A stretch of 64,000 bases of DNA. It comes from Paenibacillus sp. MAEPY2. Lineage in GTDB: Bacteria; Bacillota; Bacilli; Paenibacillales; Paenibacillaceae. The DNA lies in contig NZ_AWUK01000027.1 of the NCBI RefSeq assembly GCF_000499205.1, forward strand, positions 62,001 through 126,000, read 5' to 3'. Under the pieces are notes generated by a model that was not told the DNA's origin, did no database searches, and saw nothing but the letters and a program-made list of their open reading frames with translations. Position 1 is the first letter of the stretch. Every line of letters starts with the position of its first letter. This document shows positions 36,503 to 46,493 of this stretch, piece after piece. Made by a program: the position numbers and the translations under genes.

Positions 36503-36549
36503 AAAGTTGTGCTGTTACACCGGCGTTCGGTGAGCAGCACAACTTTTTT
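36503..36549. terminator. bidirectional terminator
   Basis: AAAGTTGTGCTG pairs with CAGCACAACTTT, with CACC/GGTG inside, followed by a T tract. It lies between convergent genes. Confidence 0.85.
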
Positions 36550-36559
36550 AATTTTTTTC

Positions 36560-37687
36560 TTAAACGATTATAGACGATTCGAGGGATGTTATCGTTTTAT
36601 TTTTCCCTGTCCGTTTGGCGGTGTACAGGCACGCGTCCACTTCTTCAAACAATTTGTCCTTGGACAGATTAGGGCTATAGCTTTGGAGTCCGACACTTAC
36701 CGTAATATAAGCTCCTTCCAGCTCCGGATGAACAAGACGGGCGATTTTCTTACGGATCTGCTCCACCAATGCATATGCCTGCTCAAAAGACTGTTCGAAC
36801 ATCAGCAGTGCGAATTCCTCGCCGCCATAACGCGCAGCAATATCGCTTGATGTGACGTTCTCCTGAATGACCAGAGATACTCTCTCCAGAATGACGTCTC
36901 CAACCCGATGACCATATGTATCATTAATGGACTTGAAATTGTCAATATCAATCAATGCCAAATGAAGACTCATGCCATTCTTGGCATACTCAAACGCTTT
37001 TTCATAGTAGTCCTTAAAGGAGCTTTGATTATACAGATTGGTTAACCCGTCTGTCTTGGACTGCTTGCTCATAATTGCGTTTCGTACAATCAGATCCTGC
37101 TTGGCAAGCATACTGGCCTGAAGATCATCCAGTACCTCGACCCCGCTAATAACAATGAGTTGCGCAACATATGTACCTACAATGAGGAAAGCCGGAATGG
37201 AAACCATATCAAACGAAGACAAGTACAGCCGATAGGCCGGGTCGAAGAGTACGATGACATAGCCAATCATCTGCATGAGGCATACCGCCCATACCCTTTT
37301 TTTGTTGAAGAACAGAACCGAAGCAAAGATTGGCAAAAGACATATGGCCAGTATAATGCGAATATCGTAATTGACATGAATGGTGGTCCAGGCAATCACT
37401 GTGCTCGCCATGGACATGGAGTAGAAGGAAAACGAACTGAACCGGCGTTCCACCCAACTGGCGACCAGAATGGCTAAAGCGCTGGCTGATGTAGGCCAAA
37501 CTAAAACATGGATTATGAAATCTTCCGGAGTTCGATCATAATCCAGAAACAGAAAGCAGCCGATTTGAATGACAACATGCGTTAGAACGACGATCCAGTA
37601 AGCACGAAGCATTTTTTTAATCCATTTGGAATGCTTGAATTCGTACTCTGTTGGGATATGGCTGTTATGCGTATGGAAACTCTTCAA
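36560..37687 (-). CDS. membrane diguanylate cyclase
   Basis: 375 residues. About six membrane helices occupy residues 30-190 with no large external domain, followed by a short coiled segment and a C-terminal GGDEF domain (about 215-370: KTDGLTNLYNQSSFKDYYE, DIDNFKSINDTYGHRVGD, RYGGEEFALL). The signature is GGEEF, which is active in other enzymes. No RxxD inhibitory site is seen. The start ATG lies near 37687. It is the second cyclase within 3 kb, facing the first across an unknown gene. Confidence 0.86.
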   Translation of the reverse strand: MKSFHTHNSHIPTEYEFKHSKWIKKMLRAYWIVVLTHVVIQIGCFLFLDYDRTPEDFIIHVLVWPTSASALAILVASWVERRFSSFSFYSMSMASTVIAWTTIHVNYDIRIILAICLLPIFASVLFFNKKRVWAVCLMQMIGYVIVLFDPAYRLYLSSFDMVSIPAFLIVGTYVAQLIVISGVEVLDDLQASMLAKQDLIVRNAIMSKQSKTDGLTNLYNQSSFKDYYEKAFEYAKNGMSLHLALIDIDNFKSINDTYGHRVGDVILERVSLVIQENVTSSDIAARYGGEEFALLMFEQSFEQAYALVEQIRKKIARLVHPELEGAYITVSVGLQSYSPNLSKDKLFEEVDACLYTAKRTGKNKTITSLESSIIV

Positions 37688-37926
37688 TATATCACCGCTG
37701 ACTGCATCATAATGATACGACAGACGCTGCTCTCGTATTTTTTAATTATAAAACACATTGCACGAAACGCAAATTATTTAATTTGTTATATGAAAACAAA
37801 GCTTACATAAGTGCAAAGTACATAAAGTTCTTTTATGGGACAAACAAAAGTCCACATTAGGCTCATAGACTGTGTATGAAAGCTCCAATTTATGATTGCA
37901 ATTTTGATGAAGGGGAGGTGAGATTC

Positions 37927-40900
37927 ATTCCTCTTGTCGTTCGTTCAACCGTTAATGCTACGGGAGCAATTACATTTACAGGCAATACGCTTGGACTAAG
38001 TCGATCGGAAGTAGCGGGGGCTCCTGGAACACAGGACAGTATAGGAGCTTTTACGACAACCAACGCCACCGTCCAGTACGGTACCTATCCTCTGGGAACC
38101 ACGAGCCTTTATCAGAGCAACAGTTCAGCGGCTATACTCGTTCTTCCTGTTGGCAGCACCGTCTTGTATGCAGAGTTGATCTGGGGTGGAAGTTACATCA
38201 ATGGAACAGTCAATTTAAGTACTGCAATCAACAATCCGGTTACGTTCATTACACCCGCAGGAACTTTCAGTGTTACCCCTGATCCACTTACCTCCAATCA
38301 ATTCGATCTGGGGAATAATGCAGCTGGATATGTTCGTTCGGCCAATGTAACGACATTGGTTCAGAATGGTGGGGCAGGTTCGTACATAACCGGAGCAGTG
38401 GTAGGGACTATTGTCATTACTAATGATTCCACTGCCAATCATGCGGGCTGGACGCTCGGCGTCATTTACCAGAACCCCAGCCTGCCTTTTCGCAATATGT
38501 CCTTGCGTGCAGGCGGTGTACTCGTCCAATCCACCTCGGCGCCAGTTGTTACCACACTCACTGGATTTGCCACTCCGCTTTCGGGTGCATTAGGTGGGAG
38601 GGCATTGTTCAGTGCGCAGGAGGGGGACGCAAACCGGACCGGTGATCAGGCGCTATTCGGGCCGACCTCGGCAGCTTCAGTTGCCTTGTCCGGACCAAAC
38701 AATCTGGCTGCGAACTTTTTTGCTTCTCAAATCAACGGAGATACCGGAGCACTTAATACAACAGGGACTTTTGGTACACGAAACCAGACGAATGGCGCCC
38801 CAGGCACCAATATTATCGGTGGACGTCAAGGCTGGGATATTACCAACGTTGATGTGTCAGCCAGACTGATCAACAATCAGTCTTCTGCTGTATTAACGTT
38901 AACGACTTCCGGGGACGCCTATATTGTCAACGCCAATGCGATTCAGGTTGATATCAATGCCCCCAAAATTACAGTGGCGAAGGCATCCGTTGCCTCAGGT
39001 GCGGTAGCGGGAGATAGCATTCTCTATACCGTTACCGTCAGCAATGCAGGTACAGCCAGTGCGGCGAGCGTTGTGTTATCCGATTCGATGCCTGCAGGGC
39101 TTACCTTTATTCCCGGGAGTGTAACGGTCGCTGGTGTATCTCGGCCAACACTCGATGTGACCACCGGCGTTCCGCTTGGTTCATTAAACCTATCCAACAG
39201 TATTGTTGTAACCTATCGTGGGCTCATTGGCCAGGATGCAAACATATTGCAGCTGGTGAATTCAGCGAATGCCGCGTTTACCTTTCAAAGTGTGGCAGGA
39301 GGGGCAGTGATTACGGGAGTTATTCCATCCAATAACTCTACACTTACTGTTTATTCACCCAATCTGTCCATTTTGAAGTCGGCGAGTACAACCAACGCCA
39401 CAGTAGGTGACCAGGTTACGTATACGCTTCAGGTGAACAACGGGGGAAATGTTGCTGCCAACGTTACATTTACGGATAACATCCCTAATGGAAGCTCGTA
39501 TGTGGCAGGCAGCTTCCGACTGAATGGGAATGTGGCTGCAGGCGCCAACCCTGCAACTGGTGTCAATTTGGGCAGCCTCGCGGCAGGAAGTACCAATACC
39601 GTAACCTTCCAGGTACTTGTAACAAGTCTGCCCACGCCTCCGACCCTAGTGGATCAGGCCATGGCCTCCTATTCCTTCAGCTCGCCTGACGGTCGGACTA
39701 TTAATGGCACAGTAGCCTCGAACAGTCTGACGATTCCCGTTACCTTGCCTAATGTAACAACCGTAAAATCGGCATCAGTCACTGATGTGGCAGTTGGGGA
39801 GACATTTACGTATACCATCGATACGACCAACAGCGGCATCCAGGTGATTAACAATGTGATACTCACGGATTCTCTCCCAGTTGGTACTACATTCGTACCC
39901 GGCAGTGTGACCGTCAGAGGAACTGTGGTACCATCGGCCAATCCGAACAGTGGAGTTTCACTGGGAACGCTGGCAGCCGGGAGTTCTGCGTCGGTGACAT
40001 TTCAGGTTAATGTGCAGTCCATGCCTGCTTCAGGTTCGTTAGTCAACCGAGCCGCAGTGTCGTATAGCTCTGGTTCGTTCACGGGGATATCGAGCTCCAA
40101 TACCCTCACAACCCCTGTATATCAGGCGATTATAGGCATCATCAAGTCGGCGAGTGAGACGAATGCGACACTGGGAGATCAACTGGCATACACACTTGTG
40201 GTAACGAACAGCGGGAACATAGCAACTCAAGTGAATGTAACCGATACGATTCCGGCAGGTCTGACGTTTGTCCCGGATTCAGTATCAGTGAATGGTACTG
40301 CGCGTCCTGGGAGCAGCCCATTAACCGGAATTACGCTGGGCAGTCTCCAGTCAGGAGGAACAGCAACGGTTGTGTTCCGAACTACACTCACTACACTCCC
40401 TTCTCCGCCAGCGTTGGAGAATCAGGGGACTGCTAATTATACGTACCAGCTTCCGAGTGGACGTAATCTCTCGGGAAGCAGTGTATCCAATGTTGTTCGC
40501 ATACCTGCATCAAGCCCCAATCTATCCATTAGCAAAACAGTAAATACGCCAGACGCCACTGTAGGAGATGTACTTACCTACACGGTCATTGCAACAAATG
40601 CAGGGAGCAGTGCGGTACAGAATCTGGTGATCTCGGATATACCAACCGGTTCGGAATTTGTGTCAGGCAGTGTCACGATTAATGGAACTGCTGCAAGAAA
40701 CGCAAGTCCAATTTCGGGCATTGCTGTCGGTACATTGAATAGCTCGAGCAGCGTAACAGTGACCTATCAAACAAGAGTAACATCCGTCCCGTCCACAGGT
40801 TCAGTCAGCAACCGGGCAAGTGCAGCATTTACGTCAGGCAGTTTTAATGGCGTTTCTTCGTCCGTCACGGTGAATACACCCATATTCCAACCGGTAATCC

Positions 40901-43900
40901 AAGTAGTGAAAACAGCTAGCACATCAAATTTGACGGTTGGGGATTCCTTTAATTACTCCATCCAAGTCAACAATTCAGGCAATATTGCCGCAACGGTTAC
41001 CATAACCGATCCGATTCCTGCGGGAGCTGTATTCAGTACGAACAGCGTCATTATAAATGGGATACCTACACCAGGCGTTAGCCCGGCAACAGGAATTAAT
41101 TTGGGATCGATTGCTGCAGGATCAAGCGCAACAGTCACGTTTGTTGCAACGGTCACAAGTTTGCCGGATCCAAGGCAGTTGACTAACCAGGCAGTTGCAT
41201 CATTCGCCTACACTCTTCCAAGTGGGAGAACGGTCTCCGGGTTCTCATCATCGAACACGATTACCATTCCCGTATCCCTGCCCAATGTAACGATTGTAAA
41301 CAGTGACAATGTGGATTATGGCGTAGTCGGGGATGTCATTCGATACAGATCTGTTATTCGCAACAATGGAACAGTAGCAGTGAATAATGTGGTTTACATC
41401 AACCCTCTTTCTTCGAATACCCCCTTTGTACCCGGAAGTGTCATTGTGAACGGGAGTTCTTTCCCGCTCTCCAATCCGACCGCCGGCATTCCAATCGGTA
41501 CTTTGGCTCCAGGAGCCGAAGTAACCGTAACTTTTGAGGTGACGATTACTATGCCGATTCCTTCACAGATTAACAATCAGTCGACGGTCAGCTTCACATC
41601 CGGTTCATTTTCGGGGTCATCATCTTCCAATACAACACAGACTCCGGTCATTCAACCGCAAATTTCACTCGTCAAAACAGCGAATACAGTGAATGCGACC
41701 GTAGGTGATACGGTTGTATACACAGTGTCTGTCAGCAATACAGGCAACCTGGCGGCAAATGTCACAGTGACGGATACCATCCCTGCTGCGACTACATTTG
41801 TATCCAACAGCGTTGTGGTTTCAGGAATACCACAGCCGGGAGCGACACCTGGAGCGGGCATACCAGTAGGAAATGTAGCTGCAGGAGCGACAGCTGTCGT
41901 CACGTTCGCGGTTATAGTGGATTCCCTTCCATCTCCGCAGCAACTTAGCAATTTTGCTACATCTTCTTTTACATTTACACCTCCTGACGGGCGCACGTTA
42001 ACAGGAACAGCTACTTCAAATACGCTGACATTTCCAGTCTCATCACCAAACGTAGCCGTAGTTAAAAGTACAGTTTCGACTGCGGCTGCCGTAGGTGATA
42101 CAGTCACTTACTCCATTCTGGTAACGAACAGCGGAATAGAGCCGGTCAACAATATTCAGTTCTCAGATCCGATCCCTCCTGGAGCCTCCTTTGTTGCAGG
42201 CAGTGTCACGGTGAATGGGGTGGTGCAGCCCGGCTCCAATCCGGCAGGGGGGATATCGCTCGGTACGTTAGCTCCGGGAGCGTCCGCTACCGTCACTTTT
42301 AGTATCAATGTCAACGCAATCCCAACAAGCGGCCAATTAAGCAATCGATCCACAGTCAGTTTTACCTCGGGGGCTTTCTCCAACACAACGTTCTCCAATA
42401 CTGTGGTTACACCCGTCTTCCAGCCTATACTCACAGCACAAAAAACGGCCAGTACACAAAACGCTACCGTTGGGGACACCGTTAGTTATACGGTTACCGT
42501 GACCAATCAGGGGAACTATGGAGCCCAGATTAACCTGACGGACAATATCCCTGCGGGAACCATTCTTGTTCCGAACAGTGTCATTGTGAATGGTCAGCCA
42601 TTACCTGCAGCCAATCCCGCAGCAGGCATTCCGGCAGGCACAGTCGCTGCCGGGGCTACAACAACGATTACCTTTTCCGTAGTTATTGATACATTGCCGA
42701 CCCCGCAACAACTGGTGAATCAGGCTTCGGTCGCTCTTTCCTTTACGCTGCCTGATGGACGCAGCATCACGGGTTCAGTTTTGTCTAATGTACTTACCAT
42801 TTCAGTGTCGGCTCCAGATGTTGATGTGGTGAAATCGACGACATCTACGGCTGTATCTGTTGGGGATGTCGTAACGTACAGCATTGCAGTAACCAATAAC
42901 GGAATTGCGACGGTCAGCAATGTGGTCTTCACGGATGCAGTGCCGACAAGTACTGTTCTTACAGCAAACAGCGTGTTTATTGATGGTGTTCTTCGACCAG
43001 GTGCTAACCCATCTACCGGAATAACGCTTGGTTCCATCGCACCTGGTGTTACCGTGACCGTTGTTTTCAGTGTGCAGATTACAGCGCTCCCGGCAAGTGC
43101 AGTTCTGAATAACCAGTCCACGGTAAGTTTTACATCAGGTGCGTTTTCGGCAACTACATTTTCCAATACGGTTACAACACCGGTCTATCAGCCGATTCTG
43201 TCCGCAGTCAAAACGGGCGACCAGGCTATAGCTACGGTAGGGGATACCGTCGTTTACAGCATCGCGATCTCCAATGCAGGAAACTATGGGGCATCAGTCA
43301 CGTTAACCGATACGATCCCTGCAGGAACAGAGCTCGTGCCGAATAGCGTCATTATTAACGGGGCATCTGCACCGGGTGCCGATCCTGCTTCAGGCATTCC
43401 GCTTGGCGTCGTTTCTACAACGACCTTGGTCATGTTCTCGGTCGTTATTGTTACCCTTCCGTTGAGCCAGTCCATTTCGAATCAGGCATCTGCGACATAT
43501 TCTTATACATTGCCTGACGGAAGAACTCTGGGGGGCAGTATATCGTCCAATACACTCAATATTCAGGTATCTGCGCCGGATGTACGTGTAGTGAAGACGA
43601 CAGCTGCAGTGGATGCAGTGGTAGGAGATACGATTGTATATGAGATGGTTGTGACCAATAACGGAATTGATCCTGTTAATAACATTGTGTTAACTGATCC
43701 AATCAGTTCGGCTGTTACCTTTGTTACTGGAAGTGTCCTGGTAGACGGTGTTCCGCGTCTCTCGGCAAACCCTGCACTCGGCATAGCGCTGGGTTCCTTG
43801 GCACTTGGGGCATCTGTAGCGGTATCGTATGCGGTTCGGGTCAATGCGCTGCCTTCACCGCCGCAAGTGAGCAGTCAGTCATCGGTAAGTTTCACATCAG

Positions 43901-44628
43901 GTATCTTCTCGGGAGCAGCCTATTCGAATACGGTGGTTACGCCAATTTATCAACCGATTATTGCCGTAACCAAAACAGCAAGTACGTCCAATGCGACAAT
44001 CGGTGACACCATCGTCTACTCTTTTTCCATCTCGAACAGTGGCAATCTGGCAGCGAATTTGACACTGACGGACAACATTCCGGATGGAGCAGTACTCCTT
44101 CCCAATAGCGTCCTGATTGATGGTGTTCCACAGCCAGGTGCGAATCCGGAATCAGGAATTGTGGTTGGAACGATATCTCCAGGAGGTTCCGTTAATGTGA
44201 CAGTCACCCTTGAAGTTACTGTGGATTCTTTGCCGCAGAATCAGCAGCTGGTCAATCAGGCTGTGGCCAATTATACATTTAGTCCGCCGGATGGCCGTCA
44301 GTTGACCGGTACGGTATCCTCCAACGTTCTGGTGATTCCTGTCTCTGCACCAAATGTTGTCGTTGTCAAAAGCACAAGTGCAGTTGATGCTGTTGTCGGC
44401 GATGTGATCACCTATACGGTTGTGGTAACCAATACTGGCATCGAAGCGGTCAATAACGTGGTCATGGTAGACCCTGTACCAACAGGCACCGTATTTGTAT
44501 CTGGAAGTGTTACGGTGGATGGCGTGGCAAGGCCTACCGGAAATCCGAATACAGGAATAACGCTCGGATCGATTGCTGCCGGTGCTTCAATTACCATTAC
44601 ATTCCGAGTAGAGGTTGTGGTGATATGA
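37927..44628 (+). CDS. giant DUF11-repeat protein
   Basis: About 2233 residues. An N-terminal domain of roughly 330 residues begins with GAITFTGNTLGLSRSE and includes LPVGSTVLYAELIWGGSY, a pattern found at the head of DUF11 proteins of Bacillales. It is followed by about 15 tandem DUF11 units, beta-sandwich modules each opening with a VKSAS...ATVGD-type strand. There is no signal peptide, LPxTG or membrane helix, so export or surface placement is open; spore-surface placement is one possibility. The start is probably an ATT at 37927: GGAGGTGA stands five bases before it and the protein would then begin (M)PLVVRS; in-frame alternatives are GTG 37918 (inside the ribosome site) and ATG 37876 (no ribosome site). 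The frame ends inside a repeat and overlaps the next frame as ATGA. Confidence 0.85.
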   Translation: MPLVVRSTVNATGAITFTGNTLGLSRSEVAGAPGTQDSIGAFTTTNATVQYGTYPLGTTSLYQSNSSAAILVLPVGSTVLYAELIWGGSYINGTVNLSTAINNPVTFITPAGTFSVTPDPLTSNQFDLGNNAAGYVRSANVTTLVQNGGAGSYITGAVVGTIVITNDSTANHAGWTLGVIYQNPSLPFRNMSLRAGGVLVQSTSAPVVTTLTGFATPLSGALGGRALFSAQEGDANRTGDQALFGPTSAASVALSGPNNLAANFFASQINGDTGALNTTGTFGTRNQTNGAPGTNIIGGRQGWDITNVDVSARLINNQSSAVLTLTTSGDAYIVNANAIQVDINAPKITVAKASVASGAVAGDSILYTVTVSNAGTASAASVVLSDSMPAGLTFIPGSVTVAGVSRPTLDVTTGVPLGSLNLSNSIVVTYRGLIGQDANILQLVNSANAAFTFQSVAGGAVITGVIPSNNSTLTVYSPNLSILKSASTTNATVGDQVTYTLQVNNGGNVAANVTFTDNIPNGSSYVAGSFRLNGNVAAGANPATGVNLGSLAAGSTNTVTFQVLVTSLPTPPTLVDQAMASYSFSSPDGRTINGTVASNSLTIPVTLPNVTTVKSASVTDVAVGETFTYTIDTTNSGIQVINNVILTDSLPVGTTFVPGSVTVRGTVVPSANPNSGVSLGTLAAGSSASVTFQVNVQSMPASGSLVNRAAVSYSSGSFTGISSSNTLTTPVYQAIIGIIKSASETNATLGDQLAYTLVVTNSGNIATQVNVTDTIPAGLTFVPDSVSVNGTARPGSSPLTGITLGSLQSGGTATVVFRTTLTTLPSPPALENQGTANYTYQLPSGRNLSGSSVSNVVRIPASSPNLSISKTVNTPDATVGDVLTYTVIATNAGSSAVQNLVISDIPTGSEFVSGSVTINGTAARNASPISGIAVGTLNSSSSVTVTYQTRVTSVPSTGSVSNRASAAFTSGSFNGVSSSVTVNTPIFQPVIQVVKTASTSNLTVGDSFNYSIQVNNSGNIAATVTITDPIPAGAVFSTNSVIINGIPTPGVSPATGINLGSIAAGSSATVTFVATVTSLPDPRQLTNQAVASFAYTLPSGRTVSGFSSSNTITIPVSLPNVTIVNSDNVDYGVVGDVIRYRSVIRNNGTVAVNNVVYINPLSSNTPFVPGSVIVNGSSFPLSNPTAGIPIGTLAPGAEVTVTFEVTITMPIPSQINNQSTVSFTSGSFSGSSSSNTTQTPVIQPQISLVKTANTVNATVGDTVVYTVSVSNTGNLAANVTVTDTIPAATTFVSNSVVVSGIPQPGATPGAGIPVGNVAAGATAVVTFAVIVDSLPSPQQLSNFATSSFTFTPPDGRTLTGTATSNTLTFPVSSPNVAVVKSTVSTAAAVGDTVTYSILVTNSGIEPVNNIQFSDPIPPGASFVAGSVTVNGVVQPGSNPAGGISLGTLAPGASATVTFSINVNAIPTSGQLSNRSTVSFTSGAFSNTTFSNTVVTPVFQPILTAQKTASTQNATVGDTVSYTVTVTNQGNYGAQINLTDNIPAGTILVPNSVIVNGQPLPAANPAAGIPAGTVAAGATTTITFSVVIDTLPTPQQLVNQASVALSFTLPDGRSITGSVLSNVLTISVSAPDVDVVKSTTSTAVSVGDVVTYSIAVTNNGIATVSNVVFTDAVPTSTVLTANSVFIDGVLRPGANPSTGITLGSIAPGVTVTVVFSVQITALPASAVLNNQSTVSFTSGAFSATTFSNTVTTPVYQPILSAVKTGDQAIATVGDTVVYSIAISNAGNYGASVTLTDTIPAGTELVPNSVIINGASAPGADPASGIPLGVVSTTTLVMFSVVIVTLPLSQSISNQASATYSYTLPDGRTLGGSISSNTLNIQVSAPDVRVVKTTAAVDAVVGDTIVYEMVVTNNGIDPVNNIVLTDPISSAVTFVTGSVLVDGVPRLSANPALGIALGSLALGASVAVSYAVRVNALPSPPQVSSQSSVSFTSGIFSGAAYSNTVVTPIYQPIIAVTKTASTSNATIGDTIVYSFSISNSGNLAANLTLTDNIPDGAVLLPNSVLIDGVPQPGANPESGIVVGTISPGGSVNVTVTLEVTVDSLPQNQQLVNQAVANYTFSPPDGRQLTGTVSSNVLVIPVSAPNVVVVKSTSAVDAVVGDVITYTVVVTNTGIEAVNNVVMVDPVPTGTVFVSGSVTVDGVARPTGNPNTGITLGSIAAGASITITFRVEVVVI
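38964..44600 (+). repeat. tandem DUF11 coding repeats, alternating two module types
   Basis: About 15 units of roughly 375-390 bases each. Type A units end in PDGR-TxxGTxxSNxLTIPV and type B units in STVSFTSGxFSxxxxSNTVxTPV-xQP, and the two types alternate strictly after the first unit, so the true period is a pair of about 255 residues. Confidence 0.8.
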
Positions 44629-46319
44629 GCCAATCTTCCGGTCCGTTGTCCCACACGCTAAAGAATCAGTCACTGGTTCGATTCAGCTCGGGTGCGACTG
44701 AACTGGAACAGGTGGCTTATTCCAATACGGTAGTTACACCATGGATCGGCCCCAGGCTGCAAGTTCACAAGTTTTGCAACGTTGCTGAAGCTGCTCTGGG
44801 GCAGACGCTAACCTACCTGATCGAAATTATGAATTCCGGTAATTGTCCTGCCATGGTCCATTTGCTGGATTCGCTTTCATCGGAAACTTCACTTCTTCCC
44901 AATAGTGTGCTTCGGGATGGGACTCCGCTACCGGGAGTATCACCTGAGATAGGAGTTCCGGCACAGGAAGTCGCACCCGGAATGACGTTGCGAATTCATT
45001 TTCAGGTGATCATCGTCGGTCTCCCGCCGGCCCTGAAGCTGGTGAATCAAGCGAAGGTACATTATGAGTTTTTGACGCCGGAAGGGCGAACAGTTAAGGG
45101 AGAAGAGAAATCTAACGTGGTAGAAGTAAACCTGGTCTCGTCAAGTCTGTCGTTGGTTTTGAATGCAGATCGTGTTCAGACCTTTGTCGGGGATATCGTC
45201 ACTTATAAGCTTTTGGTGAGCAATCCGGGTTTTATCATAGGAAACGATGCAAGTGTAATGATCCCATTGCCCAAAGGCATTGAATTTCTACCGGGAAGTG
45301 TCATAGTGAATGAGATTTTTGTTCCAGAGACGACGCCTGATTCCGGAATTTGGATTGGTGAGGTATTGCCGGGAAGAACGGTGCCAATTCAATTTCGAGT
45401 ACAGATAACAGGAGGCAGCGTAGCCGAGGCCTTAACAATCCAGGCAGTGTTAGAGTATGTTTCAGGTGAAAATTTGGAGACTGTATACTCAAACGTAGCA
45501 ACTTTACAAGTCGTTCAGCCCCGAATTTCGATTGCAAAAAGTGTAAATCCTCCCCTTGCTATTCCTGGGGATACCGTTCAGTATCAGATAACAGTACACA
45601 ATGAAGGTTCATTTGCAGTGGATGCTGTCGTGACGGATTTTCTTCCGCCAGGCATGCGTTATGTCGAAGGAAGTCTCGGGTGGAATGGTGTAAAACGGCC
45701 TGGAACAAGTCTAGTCAAAGGTATCAATCTGGGAACGCTGACTGCACGATCTGCGGTTAATATCCAATTTGAAGTGATCCTTACAGAGCAGGAGCAGGAT
45801 GCACCTGCAATCTTCGAGCTAATGAATCAGGCTCGCCTGATCTATACATTTCGCTTGCCCGATTCCCGTTCTGTGCAACGAATCATTTCCTCTAATTCGA
45901 CATTTATTCAGTTAAAGTATCCTATCATCTCGGTCCATGTGGAAGTGAAGCCTGATCTGATTGAAAGGGGAGGAAATGTAACCTTTCATGTACATGTGAC
46001 CAATACAGGGTCCTGGACTGCGCGGGTGCAGCTCACTGATGTCCTTCCTTCAGGAGCCAAGTGGATTGGGGAAGCAGAAGTACGGGATCGAGCGACCATA
46101 TCAGAGTATTCTTCACCAAAATATTTACATTTGGGTGAGATGGAACCTGGAGCAGAGAAAAGGGTCACTTACGTTGCACAGATATCCTCAGCCGAACAAT
46201 TGGGAATCCAGCAGGGGTCCTTAACTGCAATGTATACTTACGAGTGGAACGGTCAAAGGCATTCAGGACAATCCACTTCGAATGTATATACTATTATTGT
46301 TGAAGATAGTGACGAATAA
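44625..46319 (+). CDS. DUF11-repeat protein, continuation in another frame
   Basis: 564 residues. It starts at the ATG of an ATGA overlap with the giant protein, and its first residues (LKNQSLVRFSSG...AYSNTVVTPW) match the missing end of the type B repeat interrupted there. Four more diverged DUF11 units follow (opening RLQVHKF, SLSLVLN, RISIAKS and IISVHVE), less regular than those in the first frame. It has no signal peptide. Three readings fit: a separate coupled gene (GAGG lies about ten bases before the ATG), a programmed -1 frameshift, or a disabling frameshift or sequencing error that splits one long gene. The last repeat ends at a normal C-terminus. Confidence 0.75.
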   Translation: MSQSSGPLSHTLKNQSLVRFSSGATELEQVAYSNTVVTPWIGPRLQVHKFCNVAEAALGQTLTYLIEIMNSGNCPAMVHLLDSLSSETSLLPNSVLRDGTPLPGVSPEIGVPAQEVAPGMTLRIHFQVIIVGLPPALKLVNQAKVHYEFLTPEGRTVKGEEKSNVVEVNLVSSSLSLVLNADRVQTFVGDIVTYKLLVSNPGFIIGNDASVMIPLPKGIEFLPGSVIVNEIFVPETTPDSGIWIGEVLPGRTVPIQFRVQITGGSVAEALTIQAVLEYVSGENLETVYSNVATLQVVQPRISIAKSVNPPLAIPGDTVQYQITVHNEGSFAVDAVVTDFLPPGMRYVEGSLGWNGVKRPGTSLVKGINLGTLTARSAVNIQFEVILTEQEQDAPAIFELMNQARLIYTFRLPDSRSVQRIISSNSTFIQLKYPIISVHVEVKPDLIERGGNVTFHVHVTNTGSWTARVQLTDVLPSGAKWIGEAEVRDRATISEYSSPKYLHLGEMEPGAEKRVTYVAQISSAEQLGIQQGSLTAMYTYEWNGQRHSGQSTSNVYTIIVEDSDE

Positions 46320-46413
46320 TGGGAGACAACAGCTTCTGACTTGTATTCTGACTGTAAATGTAAGGGGTTTTTGCGTGGTTAAGGAGTCCTGACATTACAC
46401 GAAGGTGAATGAA

Positions 46414-46422
46414 TGGTATACT
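46414..46422 (+). promoter_or_regulatory. candidate extended -10 promoter
   Basis: TGGTATACT is an extended -10 element about 70 bases before the YolD-like start. No well-spaced -35 is visible. Confidence 0.4.
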
Positions 46423-46493
46423 AATTAAATATGACCTCGGCAAATAACCCGTGGATTCGGGTCGTCGGATTAGCTATAGAGGAGGCCGCTACA

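Noticed and set aside
38964..44600. CRISPR-like or satellite repeat
   Set aside because: The repeats are long, diverged at DNA level and in frame, with no short direct repeats or spacers.
39429..44654. Many minus-strand frames across the DUF11 array
   Set aside because: They recur with the repeat period and are side effects of the repetitive Thr/Val/Asn/Gly-rich coding sequence.
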